Positions 22,634-34,572 of a DNA stretch of 64,000 nt are shown here, in pieces. Both the position numbers and the translations under genes were made by a program. Origin of the DNA: Saccopteryx bilineata (taxonomy: Eukaryota > Chordata > Mammalia > Chiroptera > Emballonuridae). The notes below the pieces were generated by a model that made no database searches, was not told where the DNA came from, and saw only the letters and a program-made list of their open reading frames with translations. The stretch covers positions 26,504,875-26,568,874 of the forward strand of contig NC_089495.1 in the NCBI RefSeq assembly GCF_036850765.1. The letters are read 5' to 3'. Positions within the stretch are counted from its first letter, which is position 1. Each line of letters opens with the position of its first letter.

Positions 22634-22694
22634 AGACAGGGGGACAGGAACATCGAGCTGCTACTGAATGTGCCCTGACTGGGGACTTGAACCA
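22538..22694 (-). mobile_element. Bat SINE, 5'-truncated, antisense, with TSD
   Basis: 14-bp TSD with one mismatch: CATTGATACATTTC at 22524-22537 and CATTGATATATTTC at 22695-22708. The unique part reads, on the minus strand, GGTTCAAGTCCCCAGTCAGG (B-box region) then GGGCACATTCAGTAGCAGCT. The 3' part has expanded into the GAGA and GAA arrays. Confidence 0.85.
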
Positions 22695-22984
22695 CATTGA
22701 TATATTTCAAAAATTTATTAACCCTTCAATAAATATCAGTTGATGGTATGCAGTTATTAGGAGTGTGAGTTTTGGAGTCAAATAGCCTGGATTAATATCC
22801 CATCTAATACTGAGTGACCCTATATAATATTCTTGGCATTTTGTGGTCTCATATCACTTATCTAAAAAAAATAAATTATTATATCTACCTCATAGAGTCA
22901 TTTTCATGATTAGCAAAGATAACATGCATTCCTTAGAATTGTACTGTACATATAGCAAGCTCTCTGAAACTCTTACTTTTCAGT

Positions 22985-23155
22985 TATTTTCTGTAACAGT
23001 CTTCTGAGAAAAATACTATTATTGTCTACATTTTAAAGGTGAAGAAAAGTGAAACTTAGAAAGCTAAATAATTGGATAAAAGACACATAGTAAGTGGGCA
23101 GAACTAGGATACAAATTCAGTTCCATTTGACAACATGTTTAATGTTCAATCTCTT
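22985..23155 (-). mobile_element. MIR element, antisense
   Basis: Contains TACTATTATTGTCTACATTT, AAAGGTGAAGAAAAGTGAAA and CACATAGTAAGTGGGCAGAA, the antisense core of MIR ('...CACACAGCTAGTAAGTGGCAGA...'). Confidence 0.8.
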
Positions 23156-24245
23156 CTAAAAGTCTACAATGCTTTTGCAAATAAAATATTATTTTTCCAA
23201 TTACATCTTTTAAATGTAGGCATATGAGGAACTATTGATTTTTAGATATTTATCTTATATAGCCTATCACATAAGTTTTGTTTTCCTAATATTTATTCAA
23301 ACCTTGTTTCAAACACATTTAAAGTTCTGTGTCAGATCTTATTATATATAAGGAAGCATTCAGAAAATATTTGATAATGCATTCCTGGTAAATTCAGGTA
23401 GTTTATTCTATTTATGGGAAAAATTTTAATTCTCATTCTTTGCTCTTATGTTCACTATGGACTTAAAATATGTGTTCTCTATATGTTTGAAATGTACCCT
23501 GTTATTCTCCAAGTTTGTGGGGGTTCTTTAAATCAGGATTGTTAGATTATATCAGTTACCTCCACATACTATTTTAAACGATTTTGGGAGAATAAATAAG
23601 ATAATATTTGCAAATACCTATTCAGTCTTATTAATAAAAGTAGCTTGTGAATTATAGGTATCATACAAATAATATTGATTTGAGGTGTGCCTTTTGCTCC
23701 AATGTCTAGGATGCTCTGGCAGAAACTCATACATTACATGAGGCAGCTGATGCCTTATCAATCCTCTCTCCACTTCAAACCAAGCTTCAGGCATCTGTTA
23801 TAAAAGGTCAGTTACTCTTGTGGTTCATAGAATCGTGTTTTGGTCTGTCTTGCACTCTCTATTACAAACCTTTTTTTTCAATTTCGGCATCTCCCTTTCC
23901 ACTCTAAGGAAGGTTGACTATTATTTTCAAGTGTCTGTTGTCCTGTTCAGTAAACAAGGAGATGATATCATCCCACTACTGCACAGGTCAATAAGATGTG
24001 AATGGAACGATCCACGCCATGTGTGATGGAAGGTTTGAAAGCCATAATTCCATTCTGTCCAAGAGCAGCACTGTGCAGGGCCTCTTCCCTCAGCCTCAGT
24101 CTCAGAATAATGAAGACAATCAGTGCTAGGTGACGTTTACCTTGGAAAGGGGTTAAGTGTGTTATGGAAGTAGGAGGGTAGGAAGCAAGTACTGTGACCA
24201 AAAGTGAAAATTTTGGAAAAAATCGTATTTTTTAAAAGTATTCTC
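23156..24245. other. Unique AT-rich DNA, no gene seen
   Basis: Nothing recognised. GC rises slightly between 23690 and 24190, where two small frames on opposite strands overlap without protein signal. Confidence 0.4.
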
Positions 24246-24249
24246 TGCT

Positions 24250-24580
24250 TCACCTTGTGGGGAGTTTATACACCTTTAACCCATTGGTTTCAAGCTTTGT
24301 CATGTGATTTGCTAGTGCAACAAGATTCACTTGGTGAATGTGAGTAGAAGGGAAGATACGCCATATCTGAGAAAGCTTTATTGTCTCTCTGTCACAACCA
24401 GAGAAAAACATCACAAGTACAGGCTGTTTCTTCAAGCTTGTTTCCAGAATGAGGCCAAATGAGAGTAGAGATGCAAGCAAAATATTACAGATCAGACATG
24501 CATGAGGTAAAGCTTTGTTGTTCTAAGGCACTAATATTTGGAAGTTGTTTGTTAATTCAAAATACTTATCAGTCATAGGA
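24250..24580 (+). mobile_element. Ancient interspersed repeat, family not assigned
   Basis: The series TCATGTGATTTGCTAGTGCA, GAATGTGAGTAGAAGGGAAG, AGAATGAGGCCAAATGAGAG and CTTTGTTGTTCTAAGGCACT matches the layout of a widespread mammalian repeat, whose consensus ends with 'aaacctttgttgttgtaagccactgag'-type text. I recognise the pattern but cannot name the family with confidence. Confidence 0.5.
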
Positions 24581-25809
24581 TAATTTTCCTCTGTCCTTAC
24601 TCTCAACATGTTTGATACAAATCTCTTTTTCTGTATTTTATTATATACACTGTCTCACCTTCTGCTATTTATTCAGGGGGAAAAAACTTTGGGAACTTTT
24701 TCTTTAAAGAGGAAGGAAGGAAGAATATGATTGATGTTGGGAGAAAAGAACAGCCAGAAAAAAGAAAAGGAGAGGAATAATAGAGAAGAAAAATAAAAGC
24801 AAGGAGAAGAGGTAGGAGTATTATGGGAACAATGCTTCCTGATAGTCAGGAAACAGGGGGGAAGAAGGCCCCTCAGAATCAGAGATGCTCTCATCTGGAA
24901 CCCAGCATGCTCTCTCCATGTTCTCCTTAAAGACCTCAAAAACCATGCCTTCTGTGTTCCCTGTCAACCACCTGTGTGTAAATCTGAACATAAGTTTTTC
25001 TTTTTTTTACTGCGGAAACATTGCATTTATCCTCCACACTTCTATTTCTTGTAACATGGTATAAATCCAAAAGAACAAAAGATACCAGTATGGTTTCAAC
25101 AATAAGAAATGATGGTCTTTAAAAATAAATCTAAGGAAACTCTAATGTAGTATAAAGTCAAATAAACAGCAAATTCAAAGAATTCATCAACACAAAATTT
25201 CAGAGCCTGTATATAATAAGAACAATACCTAATTCCTTCAAGCAGAAACTGTAGTTGCTTCTAAAATTTCTGATCAGATACTGTAAAATGTCTGATATAC
25301 TTAAATAATATATAATCTTTTAATATCCTTTAATACAATAGAGTAGAAATAGACCATGATAAGATGAATATTGAACTAAATTTGGATTTAACAAGATTTG
25401 GTTATATAGCTGGGTAATTGGTATATTATATCTATATAATTTGATGAATATTACTAACTGAAGTATGAAAACTAGAATAACATCATTGAGAGAAGACTTT
25501 GACTTTAATAATTGGCTTTGATAAATTCACATATCCTACAAAATATTCAGGTGAAAATGATCCTATTTGTTTGGGTAGAGCAGGATTAGGATTTGAGATT
25601 TAAATTTTGGAATTATAAAAATATACAATGTTGTTGTAACCTTACTATTTGATAATATCACCTAAAATTGTCAGTGAAGCTACAGAAAAAAAATACGGAA
25701 TGGACAAAATTCCTAAATGAAACTTTTGTTTTTGCCAAATTGTCAAAATCTTTCCCAAATCTTAAGCTTCACAGTGTGAAAGGATGAAAATTTAAGCAGA
25801 AAACTGTTT
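24581..25809. other. Unique AT-rich DNA, no gene seen
   Basis: A purine-rich stretch at 24690-24810 gives a Phe/Ser-rich antisense frame with no meaning. The rest is plain AT-rich sequence up to the L1 insertion. Confidence 0.4.
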
Positions 25810-25828
25810 AAAAGCAAAAAGAGATGAT

Positions 25829-27546
25829 ATGATCCTATACATCAAAAACCCGAAGGACTCCACAAAAAGATTATTAGAAACAATAAACCAATACAGTAAG
25901 GTCGCAGGATACAAAATTAACATACAAAAGTCCATAGCCTTTCTATATGCCAACAATGAAATATTAGAAAACGAACTCAAAAAAATAATCCCCTTCACGA
26001 TTGCAATAAAAAAATAAAATACCTAGGAATAAGCATAACAAAGAATGTAAAGGACCTATATAATGAAAATTACAAAGCATTGTTAAGGGAAATCGAAAAA
26101 GATACAATGAGATGGAAAAATATTCCTTGTTCTTGGATAGGAAGAATAAATATAATCAAAATGGCCATATTACCCAAAGCAATATACAAATTTAATGCAA
26201 TTCCCATCAAAATCCCTATGAGATTTTTTAAAGAAATGGAACAAAAAATCATCAGATTTATATGGAACTATAAAAAACCCCGAATAGCCAAAACAATCCT
26301 AAGGAAAAAGAATGAAGCTGGGGGCATTACAATACCTGACTTTAAACTATATTATAGGGCCACGATAATCAAAACAGCATGGTATTGGCAAAAAAATAGA
26401 CACTCAGACCAATGGAACAGAATAGAAAGCCCAGAAATAAAACCACATATATATGGTCAAATAATCTTTGATAAAGGGGCCAACAACACACAATGGAGAA
26501 AAGAAAGCCTCTTCAACAAATGGTGTTGGGAAAACTGGAAAGCCACATGCAAAAGAATGAAACTCAACTACAACCTGTCCCCGTGTACTAAAATTAATTC
26601 AAAATGGATCAAAGACCTAAATATAAGACCTGAAACAATAAAGTACATAGAAGAAGACATAGGTACTAAAATCATGGACCTGGGTTTTAAAGAACATTTT
26701 ATGAACTTGACTCCAATGGCAAGAGAAGTGAAGGCAAAGATAAATGAATGGGACTACATCAGAATTAAAAGTTTTTGCTCAGCAAGAGAAACTGATATCA
26801 AAATAAACAGACAGCCAACTATATGGGAACTGATATTTTCAAACGACAGCTCAGATAAGGGCCTAATATCCAAAATTTACAAAGAACTCATAAAACTCAA
26901 CAACAAACAAACAAACAATCCAATAAAAAAATGGGAAGAGGACATGAACAGACACTTCTCCCAGGAAGAGATACAAATGGCCAACAGATATATGAAAAGA
27001 TGCTCAGCTTCATTAGTTATTAGAGAAATGCAAATCAAAACTACAATGAGATACCACCTCACTCCTGTTAGATTAGCTATTATCAACAAGACGGGTAATA
27101 GCAAATGTTGGAGAGGCTGTGGAGAAAAAGGAACCCTCATTCACTGTTGGTGGGACTGTAAAGTAGTACAACCATTATGGAGGAAAGTATGGTGGTTCCT
27201 CAAAAAACTGCAAATAGAACTACCTTATGACCCAGCAATCCCTCTACTGGGTATATACCCCAAAACCTCAGAAACATTGATATGTGAAGACACATGTAGC
27301 CCCATGTTCATTGCAGCACTGTTCACAGTGGCCAAGACATGGAAACAACCAAAAAGCCCTTCAATAGAAGACTGGATAAAGAAGATGTGGCACATATATA
27401 CTATGGAATACTACTCAGCCATAAGAAATGATGACATCAGATCATTTACAGCAAAATGGTGGGATCTTGATAACATTATAAGAAGTGAAATAAGTAAATC
27501 AGAAAAAAACAAGAACTACATGATTCCATACATTGGTGGAACATAA
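25829..27546 (+). pseudogene. LINE-1 ORF2 C-terminal part, 5'-truncated and frameshifted
   Basis: ORF2 of L1 encodes endonuclease, reverse transcriptase and a Cys-rich C-terminus that copy the L1 RNA into the chromosome. Here only the C-terminal part remains. It starts just after the catalytic Asp-Asp of the RT, with MILYIKNPKDSTKRLL. A one-base loss in an A-run near 26013-26019 brings the first frame to a stop at 26015-26017. The second frame, opening with a Met at 26080, is clear for 488 codons to 27546. It covers the rest of the RT thumb region ([15 protein letters not shown]), the [16 protein letters not shown] segment and the zinc-knuckle-like C-x3-C-x7-H-x4-C (from CWRGC). The endonuclease and most RT motifs are missing, so it is not active. 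Confidence 0.95.
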
Positions 27547-27585
27547 AAATGAGACTAAGAGACATGGACAAGAGTGTGGTGGTTA

Positions 27586-27655
27586 CCAGGGGTGGGGGGG
27601 GGAGGGAGGACATGGGAGGGAGGGAGGGAGAGAGTTAGGGGGAGGGGGAGGGGCA
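27586..27655 (+). repeat. G-rich tract in the L1 3' UTR (G-quadruplex potential)
   Basis: Many runs of three or more G separated by one to four bases, including a run of nine or more G's at 27593-27602 and several GGGAGGG units. A G-rich polypurine region is a known feature of the mammalian L1 3' UTR. Confidence 0.85.
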
Positions 27656-27795
27656 CAGAGAACTAGATAGAGGGTGACGGAGGACAATCTGACTTTGGGC
27701 GAGGGGTTTGCAACATAATTTGATGACAAAATAACCTAGACATGTTTTCTTTGAATATATGTACCCTGATTTATTAATGTCATCCCATTACCATT

Positions 27796-27801
27796 AATAA
27801 A
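27796..27801 (+). terminator. L1 polyadenylation signal AATAAA
   Basis: AATAAA lies about 10 bases before the start of the poly-A tail of the L1, the expected spacing for the element's own 3' end formation. Confidence 0.85.
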
Positions 27802-27959
27802 AATTTATAAAAAAAAAAAAAAAAAAAAAGCAAAAAGACATGGACTTGGTAAACACCAAGGGAAGATCTCAGTTAAGAACTCCCTACAGGGAAGAAGTCT
27901 AAGAGTGTAAGTAATTCAGATAAAAATGGAGTAAATATTTTTTTAAAATTTCCATTGAA

Positions 27960-28150
27960 TGAGGACAGAGAGAGATAGAAAAGAGGGATGGGGGGAGATA
28001 AAGGAGAGAAAGAGAGAGAGAGAGAGAAACATCAACTAATGTTTTCACTTAGTTGTGTATTCATTGATTGCTTCTCCTACATGCCCTAAGAGTCAAACCC
28101 ACAACCTTTAACCAAGGTATATGCTTTATCCACTGAGCTACCCAGCCAGG
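27960..28150 (-). mobile_element. Bat SINE family D, antisense
   Basis: The minus strand begins CCTGGCTGGGTAGCTCAGTG (A box) and has the B-box region TTGTGGGTTTGACTCTTAGG. It then continues with GCATGTAGGAGAAGCAATCA and a CT-rich 3' part that is GA-rich on plus. TSD not clear. Confidence 0.82.
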
Positions 28151-28429
28151 AGCTGGAGTGAGCCTTTTAAAACCAAGAAATCTTCTTCAAATCAATTCAT
28201 GTCAAAGTGGATTTGGGGCAATATACCCTCCACTTTAACTGCCCACTATTAGATAAGATATGTCCTATCTGGAGGAAGATACTATCATTTGCAGCTTCTG
28301 CAAAATATTATTACTAAATACCTTACATTGAATAAAAAATCACTAGGCTTATCAATAAAAAATAGTAACTGATTTATAATTGTCCTACCAAATTTTTGTA
28401 GTTATCAGATATTAATTTTAAAATAACTC

Positions 28430-30190
28430 TGATTAATATATTAACAAAACAAGTGACAAGATAGTAACTTCCACTACAGAAGTAGAATATGTGAGAAAGA
28501 ATGTAATCAATATTATAGATCTAATAAATATAATAGCTGAAACTAGGCATTCAATAAATGAATTTAAAACAAAATTGAACAGAAAACTAATCATTAATAA
28601 AATAGAATAAGTTAGTTGAGAGAATCCAGGATGAAGCACAGTAAACTTCTTCCCTCTCAAAAAAGTAAAGAATATATATATATATATATATATTCCTTAG
28701 ATATATATAAGAACTGAATTAAGCATGATGAAATTACCAAATATATGTGTAATTGAAGTATCAAAAAGAGCAAAGAGAGAATAAGACAGAAATACTTAAG
28801 AAATAATAGCTTATACATTTCTGAAATTCATTAGAAACTTTAAACTAAGATCATTAAGATCCTCGATACATACACACACACACGCACATATATATGAATA
28901 TGAAATTACTTACATGTTGGCACACCAGAGTAAAACTCATTAACACCAATAGCAAAAAAAAAAAAAAAATAACAGTCAGGAAAAATTAATACATTGCCTT
29001 CAAAGAGTAATTAAAAGATTGACAACTGACTTCTCAAAACATGGAAGGCAGAAAACAATAGAGTGACATCTCTAAAGTACTGAAATAGACTAACCACTTA
29101 TCTACATTTCTGTACCCACTGAGAAAATATTCCTTAATTGAAAGAAGAGTAAAGACATTAAAAAATAAATCTGAGAGAATTTATTGCTGGGAAAGCCACA
29201 CTAAGTATAACACTAAAGGAATTTACATATGTAAAAAATGATCTGATTTGGAATGAGAAAAATGTAAAGAATAAAGGGCAATGGGAATATGAGGATAAAT
29301 ATAAATAATTCTATACAGATTCATAGTATTGATAAAAGTACAAGCCAGTAATAATGTGTCTTCTGTGGTTTAAGATGTATGTACAATTAAAATGTATTTT
29401 AACAATAATATAAAAATATGGAGAATCATAAATGGATATTCCAAGATGCTCACATTGTCTAGAAAGTTATCAAAATTTGAAGGTATATTAGCTTGCAATA
29501 AATCAAATATGCATGTTTCAAACTCATATAGGTAAAAGATATATAATTAATAATCTGGTATAGAGAAAAAAGTGAAAGAAATGATAACACAAAAGAATAC
29601 AAAAAAGGAGAACAAAGAGAAATAGAAAACAGACAGAAAGATAAGAGATATATATCCACGTATAACATCACAGTAAATGCAAATAAACTAAGCACAACTG
29701 GATGAAAAAGAAAGTCACACTAAAAAAGAACACCCTCACTAGAGTGTTCATTGGTACAATCACTGTGGAAAACTGTTTGTCAGTGTCTGCTAAAGCTAAA
29801 TATATGCAAAAATAAAAACAACAGCAATTTCACTCCTAAGTATCTTTACAAACACAGAAATATATGCAGAACAAAGGGCATAATGTTAAGAACTATACTG
29901 TTTTTAATTTCTTCAACCTTGCAAAAATCCAAGTACTTACCATCTGTAGAATAGTTAAATATTATTATACATTCATACCATGAAATATGTGACAATAAGA
30001 ATGAATGACCTACAATGACATATATCAAAATGAACGAATCTTACAAGTATAACATAGAAAAAACTGCAAGTACGGAAGAGCATATACAATGTCATTCAAC
30101 TGATGCAAAATTCAAAAATAGGCAAAACTAATCCATGATAATGAAAGTCAAAATATTATCCTAAGGCATTTAGTGACTGAGAAAAGACTC
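28430..30190 (+). mobile_element. Old L1 or HAL1-type LINE, sense, heavily decayed
   Basis: Sense-strand text follows old L1/HAL1 order. Near 29020 comes TTGACAACTGACTTCTCAAA with ATGGAAGGCAGAAAACAATA, and at 29170 CTGAGAGAATTTATTGCTGG. From 29740 there is TTCATTGGTACAATCACTGT, GGAAAACTGTTTGTCAGTGT and CAATTTCACTCCTAAGTATC. The final part, GCAAAACTAATCCATGATAA, is the typical 3' end. The middle contains AT and CA microsatellites (28673-28692, 28868-28884). No frame survives. Confidence 0.75.
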
Positions 30191-31577
30191 CCTTTTTTTT
30201 GAATTTTGATCCTGACTATGTCATTCTGTGCACTCGAGGAATATTTATGACTTAGGGTGTTATATTTCAATAAAACATTTTCTTAACAAATATTAATCTT
30301 TGCTTAATAAGCCTAACTATACCTATTAATTTTGGGGTGGGGTTAGAGCCTAGTGTATCTGGGCATAAAGACAATATTAGATTTGAGGGATGATCTCAGT
30401 TCTAGCCGGTCTGCTGGAAACGTCAGATTTCTGGAAACAATAAGTACATTATTTGGAATTAATGTAGATTGAGAATATAGATATTTATCTGCTAATTAGT
30501 CACTGAGTTGGACATTTGAAGTATATCCTCTTAGGAAATTTGCAAGCAATTCTTGGTATTGCTCACAAAGTACTGAGAAGAAAATATGAGATATGTACAA
30601 ATTAATATTTTATTTAGTAAATATTAACTAGCCTCCATTGGCTGCCTCTGGTTTTCATCTAACTAAACTAATGAAAGTGCGGAAATCACTTCATGCCCAT
30701 TATTGGGTCTTAGGCAAGACAATCTTAAATCAAAATGATCTGAGAAGATAAACTCCATGTTTCTAAGAAGCCTTTGGAACAAAGTGCCTCCCTGGTTTTT
30801 TGTTGTTGTTGTTGTTTGTTTTTTTCAAACAACCAATTAATATGATTTAAAAACTAAAATCTGACTCCTCTTAGGGAAGTCTACTCTGGTCACCATGGAT
30901 CACAAAATATTGTGGCTTCTTTAAAAGTCTGAGTGAATAAATTTAAGTTCCTTCAGCCCAACTCTGACCTTACTTGTTGGATGGATTAATGCAGGTAAAG
31001 AGTGAGTCACAAAAGTGCTGCATTGATTCTTTAGGAAGCCATTGGAATACTGTGACCACTAGGGAAATCATGGAGACACTATTTAACTGCGCTATATGGC
31101 CCATCAGGGATAGACTTGTGAATGTACTACAGGGGGGTTGATAACTCCTGTCTTCCCCTGATTCCAGCTGAATGCCTCCACTTTTTAAATGTTTCCACTG
31201 AGTTTTTTAGGATTCAGCCTTAAAGATAAATTTTGGGTTCGGCAGGGTTATAAGGTGGTGGAGGAGATGTGAGGCTTGGGAAGAAATGAAAGGCATATAG
31301 CTTATTAAACAGCGTAACATTGTAGTTTCATACAAAGTAGTCTTTGCACATTTTGTTAAGGATCCTGAAAGCAAACACGGGAATATTCATAATATAAGTC
31401 AACATTAGTCATCACATAAAACAACGTTTCTCACAAATGGACACTCAATAAAGATAGAGGATAAGATCAAATGAATTCTGCCGAATCTTTCCAGGAAAAC
31501 AAAAGTGATTTTAACATTCCCAATTCACATTGTATAAAACTTACATCCTCCTGTGTTTCTTTTATTACTCACAATCA
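30191..31577. other. Unique DNA, no gene seen
   Basis: Includes a TTG-rich run (30800-30824). The part 30880-31280 is GC-richer and unique. No coding signal. Confidence 0.4.
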
Positions 31578-32357
31578 GGACTTTTGATAGTTCTGGGTAG
31601 CTAATATATGTGTGTATGAGTTGCTCCACACACAAAGCAACTCTGTGACATCCGCTGAGTGTCCCACAGTTGAACTCAATTCTGACATGGTTTATCTAGA
31701 GGTAACATCAGGTCCCACAGATTAAGGGCTCATCCCACAGGACTGCACCTCCCACACACATTCAGAAGCCAGTCCCAAATCTAGGTTGTCACCTATGCTG
31801 ACCACAGGAAGGCTATAAATCAAAATATCCCTGGACCTAATCCTTGGGTTCGATTAATTTGCTAGAGCTGCTCACGAACTCAGGAGAACAGCTTACGTAT
31901 CAGATCACCAGTTTATTGTTAAAGGATGGAACTCAAGAACAGCCAAATGGAAAAGATTGGGGAAGGATGGGGAAGAGGTAAGAAGCTTCCATGCCCTCTC
32001 TCTGCTCCACTCCCCAAACCCCATTTTGTGGGGATTTATTGACACTTCATTACATAGGCATGGTTGACTAAATCACATGGTCAGTAGTGATTGAATTCAA
32101 TGTCTGGCTCCTTTGCCCTCCCAGGAGATCTGGGAGGCCTGAAGGTTCCAATCCTTTAGTCATATGGTTGGTTCCTTTGCCATCCAGCCCCCACTTATAG
32201 GGGCTTCCAAAAGTCTCCTTACCAATATAAACTCTGCCGTGGTTGAAAGGGGTTTGTTATGCCTAATAATAAGACACCCTTACAGTTCTCACTGCTTAAG
32301 AAATATCAAGGGTTTTAGGGACTAAGACCAAGTATAAATTTTTTATTATAAACCACA
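31578..32357 (-). mobile_element. Solo LTR of an ancient endogenous retrovirus, antisense
   Basis: Matches in reverse a long mammalian LTR I know by text. Landmarks are CAGGTCCCACAGATTAAGGG, TTGGGTTCGATTAATTTGCT, AGAGCTGCTCACGAACTCAG, CAGTTTATTGTTAAAGGATG, CATTACATAGGCATGGTTGA, AAGGGTTTTAGGGACTAAGA and, as its 5' end, TTTATTATAAACCACA. On its own strand it begins TGTGGT and contains AATAAA (complement near 31911). No internal viral genes are present. Left boundary approximate, subfamily not asserted. Confidence 0.75.
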
Positions 32358-33355
32358 AAATTACATGCCCCTATCCTCACACCCATTAATATACACAGAT
32401 GTACAGCCATACAAAACCAAAACAAAACAGCAGATTTCCTTCAATTAGCAAAAATTCTGATAAAGAGAAACTGTAAAAAGACTCGAGTATATCTAATCCA
32501 AAAATATCTATTACCTCTGATTATTGCTTTTATTCTAAGTGACCCATTCAATGTATATGAGTATTTTATAAACCACCGCTTTCTTTATCTTCCTAAGAAC
32601 TTGCGAGACTAATTACTTGTTAATTACCAACTATTTCATAGTTACATTGAAGTTCTAAAATAATAGTTACTATTAACATATTATATTAATTTTCTGAGAA
32701 CCCTGCTATGCATACACATTTTATCAACAAAACCGTCATGATTGCTAATTTGCTTGTACGTTTTATTTATTTCCGTATTCTTTTGATGCTTTTGTTGTTC
32801 CTCACTTTTGCCTGTTGTATAAGTCACGATTTGTTCTATATTGTAGTAAGTATATGACACCCTCATTTTATTAGCTACACTATAATTTCTTTAATCGGGT
32901 AAAAATGAAATTTTGTCTAGGAATGTTTATTTGTTATTATGTATCCTAAAATGTATTTCTCAACAATTTTCTCAATATACTTTGAATTTGCAACCATCTT
33001 TTAAAGTTTTTTTTTAACTTCCTTGGGTCTCAGAGAGCATTTTAAAAGACCTAACAGCAAGACTAATTGCTAGAGTTCCTAAGTCATTGATACCTAACAA
33101 TAAATTAGAAAATAATAATGCTATCGCAGCAAAAGCTGAGACAGTAATCTGACTTCAATCAGTGGAAATTTGATGTGTTGGAATGGGAACTGCTGTCACC
33201 CTTTATTAATTTATTTATGACATTTAACTAGAATCAGAATTGCCATAATTTTTGACAATTGTATCAATTAGTAAGATACAAGGACATTTATTTATTCAAT
33301 AGTGACTACAGTACCACTAGCTCATTAAAATCAATTTAAAAAGTTAGAGATAAGG
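32358..33355. other. Unique AT-rich DNA, partly conserved in appearance
   Basis: No repeat and no frame with coding character. The stretch 33010-33270 (TAACAGCAAGACTAATTGCT, GAAAGCTGAGACAGTAATC-like words) has the texture of a constrained non-coding element. Confidence 0.35.
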
Positions 33356-33487
33356 GCCTGACCTGTGGTGGCGCAGTGGATAAAGCGTCGACCTGGAACG
33401 CTGAGGTCGCCGGTTCAAAACCCTGGGCTTGCCTGATCAAGGCACATATGGGAGTTGATGCTTCCTGCTTCTCTCTCTCTCTCTCTA
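33356..33487 (+). mobile_element. Bat SINE family B, sense, well preserved
   Basis: Starts GCCTGACCTGTGGTGGCGCA, followed by AAGCGTCGACCTGGAACG, the B-box-like CCGGTTCAAAACC, GGGCTTGCCTGATCAAGGCA, CATATGGGAGTTGATGCTTC and a CT-repeat tail. CpGs are kept, suggesting a young copy. Its A-rich end is lacking. Confidence 0.93.
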
Positions 33488-33534
33488 AGGATTAAATTAT
33501 CAAATAATTTTAGCATTTCGAAAAAAGATTCTAG

Positions 33535-33741
33535 CCTGACCTGTGGTCATGCAGGGTATAAAACTGTTGACCTGAAATTCTGAGGTTACCAGTTTGAAAC
33601 GCTGGACTTGCCTGGTCAAAGCACAAACGAGAAGCAATTACTATTAGTTGGTGCTTCCCACTACCTTTTTCTCTCTCTCCTCCCCCCTCGCTCTCCCCTC
33701 TCTCAAAAATCAATACATAAAATCTAAAAAAGAGAATAAAA
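33535..33741 (+). mobile_element. Bat SINE family B, second copy, sense, with TSD
   Basis: Starts CCTGACCTGTGGTCATGCAG. The B-box region is ACCAGTTTGAAACG, followed by GACTTGCCTGGTCAAAGCAC and a CT-rich tail. TSD: GAAAAAAGATTCTAG (33520-33534) and GAAAAAAATCTAG (33742-33754), with a two-base difference. More diverged than the neighbour 50 bp upstream. Confidence 0.9.
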
Positions 33742-33754
33742 GAAAAAAATCTAG

Positions 33755-34109
33755 AAACACTTTAGGCAAGAATTTAAATTAAGATGTTACTTTGGCTGTA
33801 AATCATCTGAAACCAATTTTTTTAAATATCTGCTCTTCCTTTCATTAATCTTCACAATTTGTGTTAAATATCCACTCCTGGTATACAGAGTGCTAGGCCA
33901 TAAAAGATATTCTGAAAAAGAGTCTGGCATTAGAAACACAGAATATGACAGTAATGCTTATGACATAGCCAGATAGATTTGATGGGAGAATAATTTATTG
34001 GAAAGAGGATATTGGACAAAAAGTTAGGAAGATATGGTAGGTTAGAGCCAGAATATGGAATGTGTTGAATGTTAGGCAAAAGAATTCATTTGAAGCAAGT
34101 TATCAGTTT
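33755..34109. other. Unique DNA, no gene seen
   Basis: No feature recognised. Confidence 0.35.
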
Positions 34110-34572
34110 TTACCTGGACTATTCCTATAGCCTCCTAACTGATATCCTTGTTTCCAGGCTCATCTAACACTTACCTATCCATTAGAGTGAAAGTGGTATT
34201 CTGAATTGTAAATCTGTTCAAATCACTCTGTTATAAACCATTCTATGGTTGCTCATTCCTTTCAGTATAAAATCCAAATCCCTGAGCTAAGTCCACAAGG
34301 CCATTCATGATCTGTCACCTGATTTTTTTCCACAGCAATTCCTTTATCCCTACCTAATCTGTCAGCTTCTTAGTTTTCTTAAAATCATCGCACTTTCTCT
34401 CTTTGCAATAAATCCCATTCTGCCTGCCAAAAAGTCTCCCTGATACTGTTTCCACCTTCCCTTCCTATCTTTCTAAGTGGGGCTCATAGAATATCTTCAT
34501 TTGAGTTGTTCACTCTTTCAATGACAGTAGAGTTAAGATGCGTTTCCTCTGTGCTGCTGCAGAACCTCTATT
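34110..34572 (+). mobile_element. L2 LINE 3' part, sense, left half of an interrupted copy
   Basis: L2 text: CCTGGACTATTCCTATAGCC, TCCTAACTGATATCC, ACTCTGTTATAAACCATTCT and CAAGGCCATTCATGATCTGT. The copy is cut at about 34572 by an L1 and resumes at 35617 with GGCTTTCTTGAGGGCAAGGA and ATGAATGAATAGGTG, the L2 end (to about 35755). Confidence 0.75.

Larger units (their letters stand above)
21940..22735 (+). mobile_element. L2 LINE 3' half, sense, interrupted by a SINE
   Basis: L2 features in order: CTCTTGGATTATAGCAATAG, TTTGCCTACAATGCTCTTCC, CATCTCTCATGTTATTGATG, CTAACTAGAATGTAACTTTG and, after the SINE (22538-22694), ACCCTTCAATAAATATCAGT. The end matches the L2 tail, showing the SINE jumped into the L2. 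Confidence 0.75.
25822..27825 (+). mobile_element. 5'-truncated LINE-1, youngest-looking L1 of the window
   Basis: TSD: AAAAGCAAAAAGAGATG at 25810-25826 and AAAAGCAAAAAGACATG at 27826-27842 (one mismatch). The left copy overlaps the first L1 bases by microhomology. The element starts inside ORF2 at the reverse-transcriptase active-site codons and runs through the ORF2 C-terminus. Then follow a G-rich 3' UTR (27586-27655), an AATAAA and a poly-A tail (27808-27828). The long open frame and tight TSD indicate a fairly recent insertion. Confidence 0.97.

Noticed and set aside
22482..22743. Poly-Arg, poly-Lys and poly-Leu frames
   Set aside because: Translation of the (TTC)n and (GA)n arrays in a SINE tail.
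31578..32357. Endogenous retrovirus with genes
   Set aside because: Only an LTR is present; no gag, pol or env-like frame occurs on either side.
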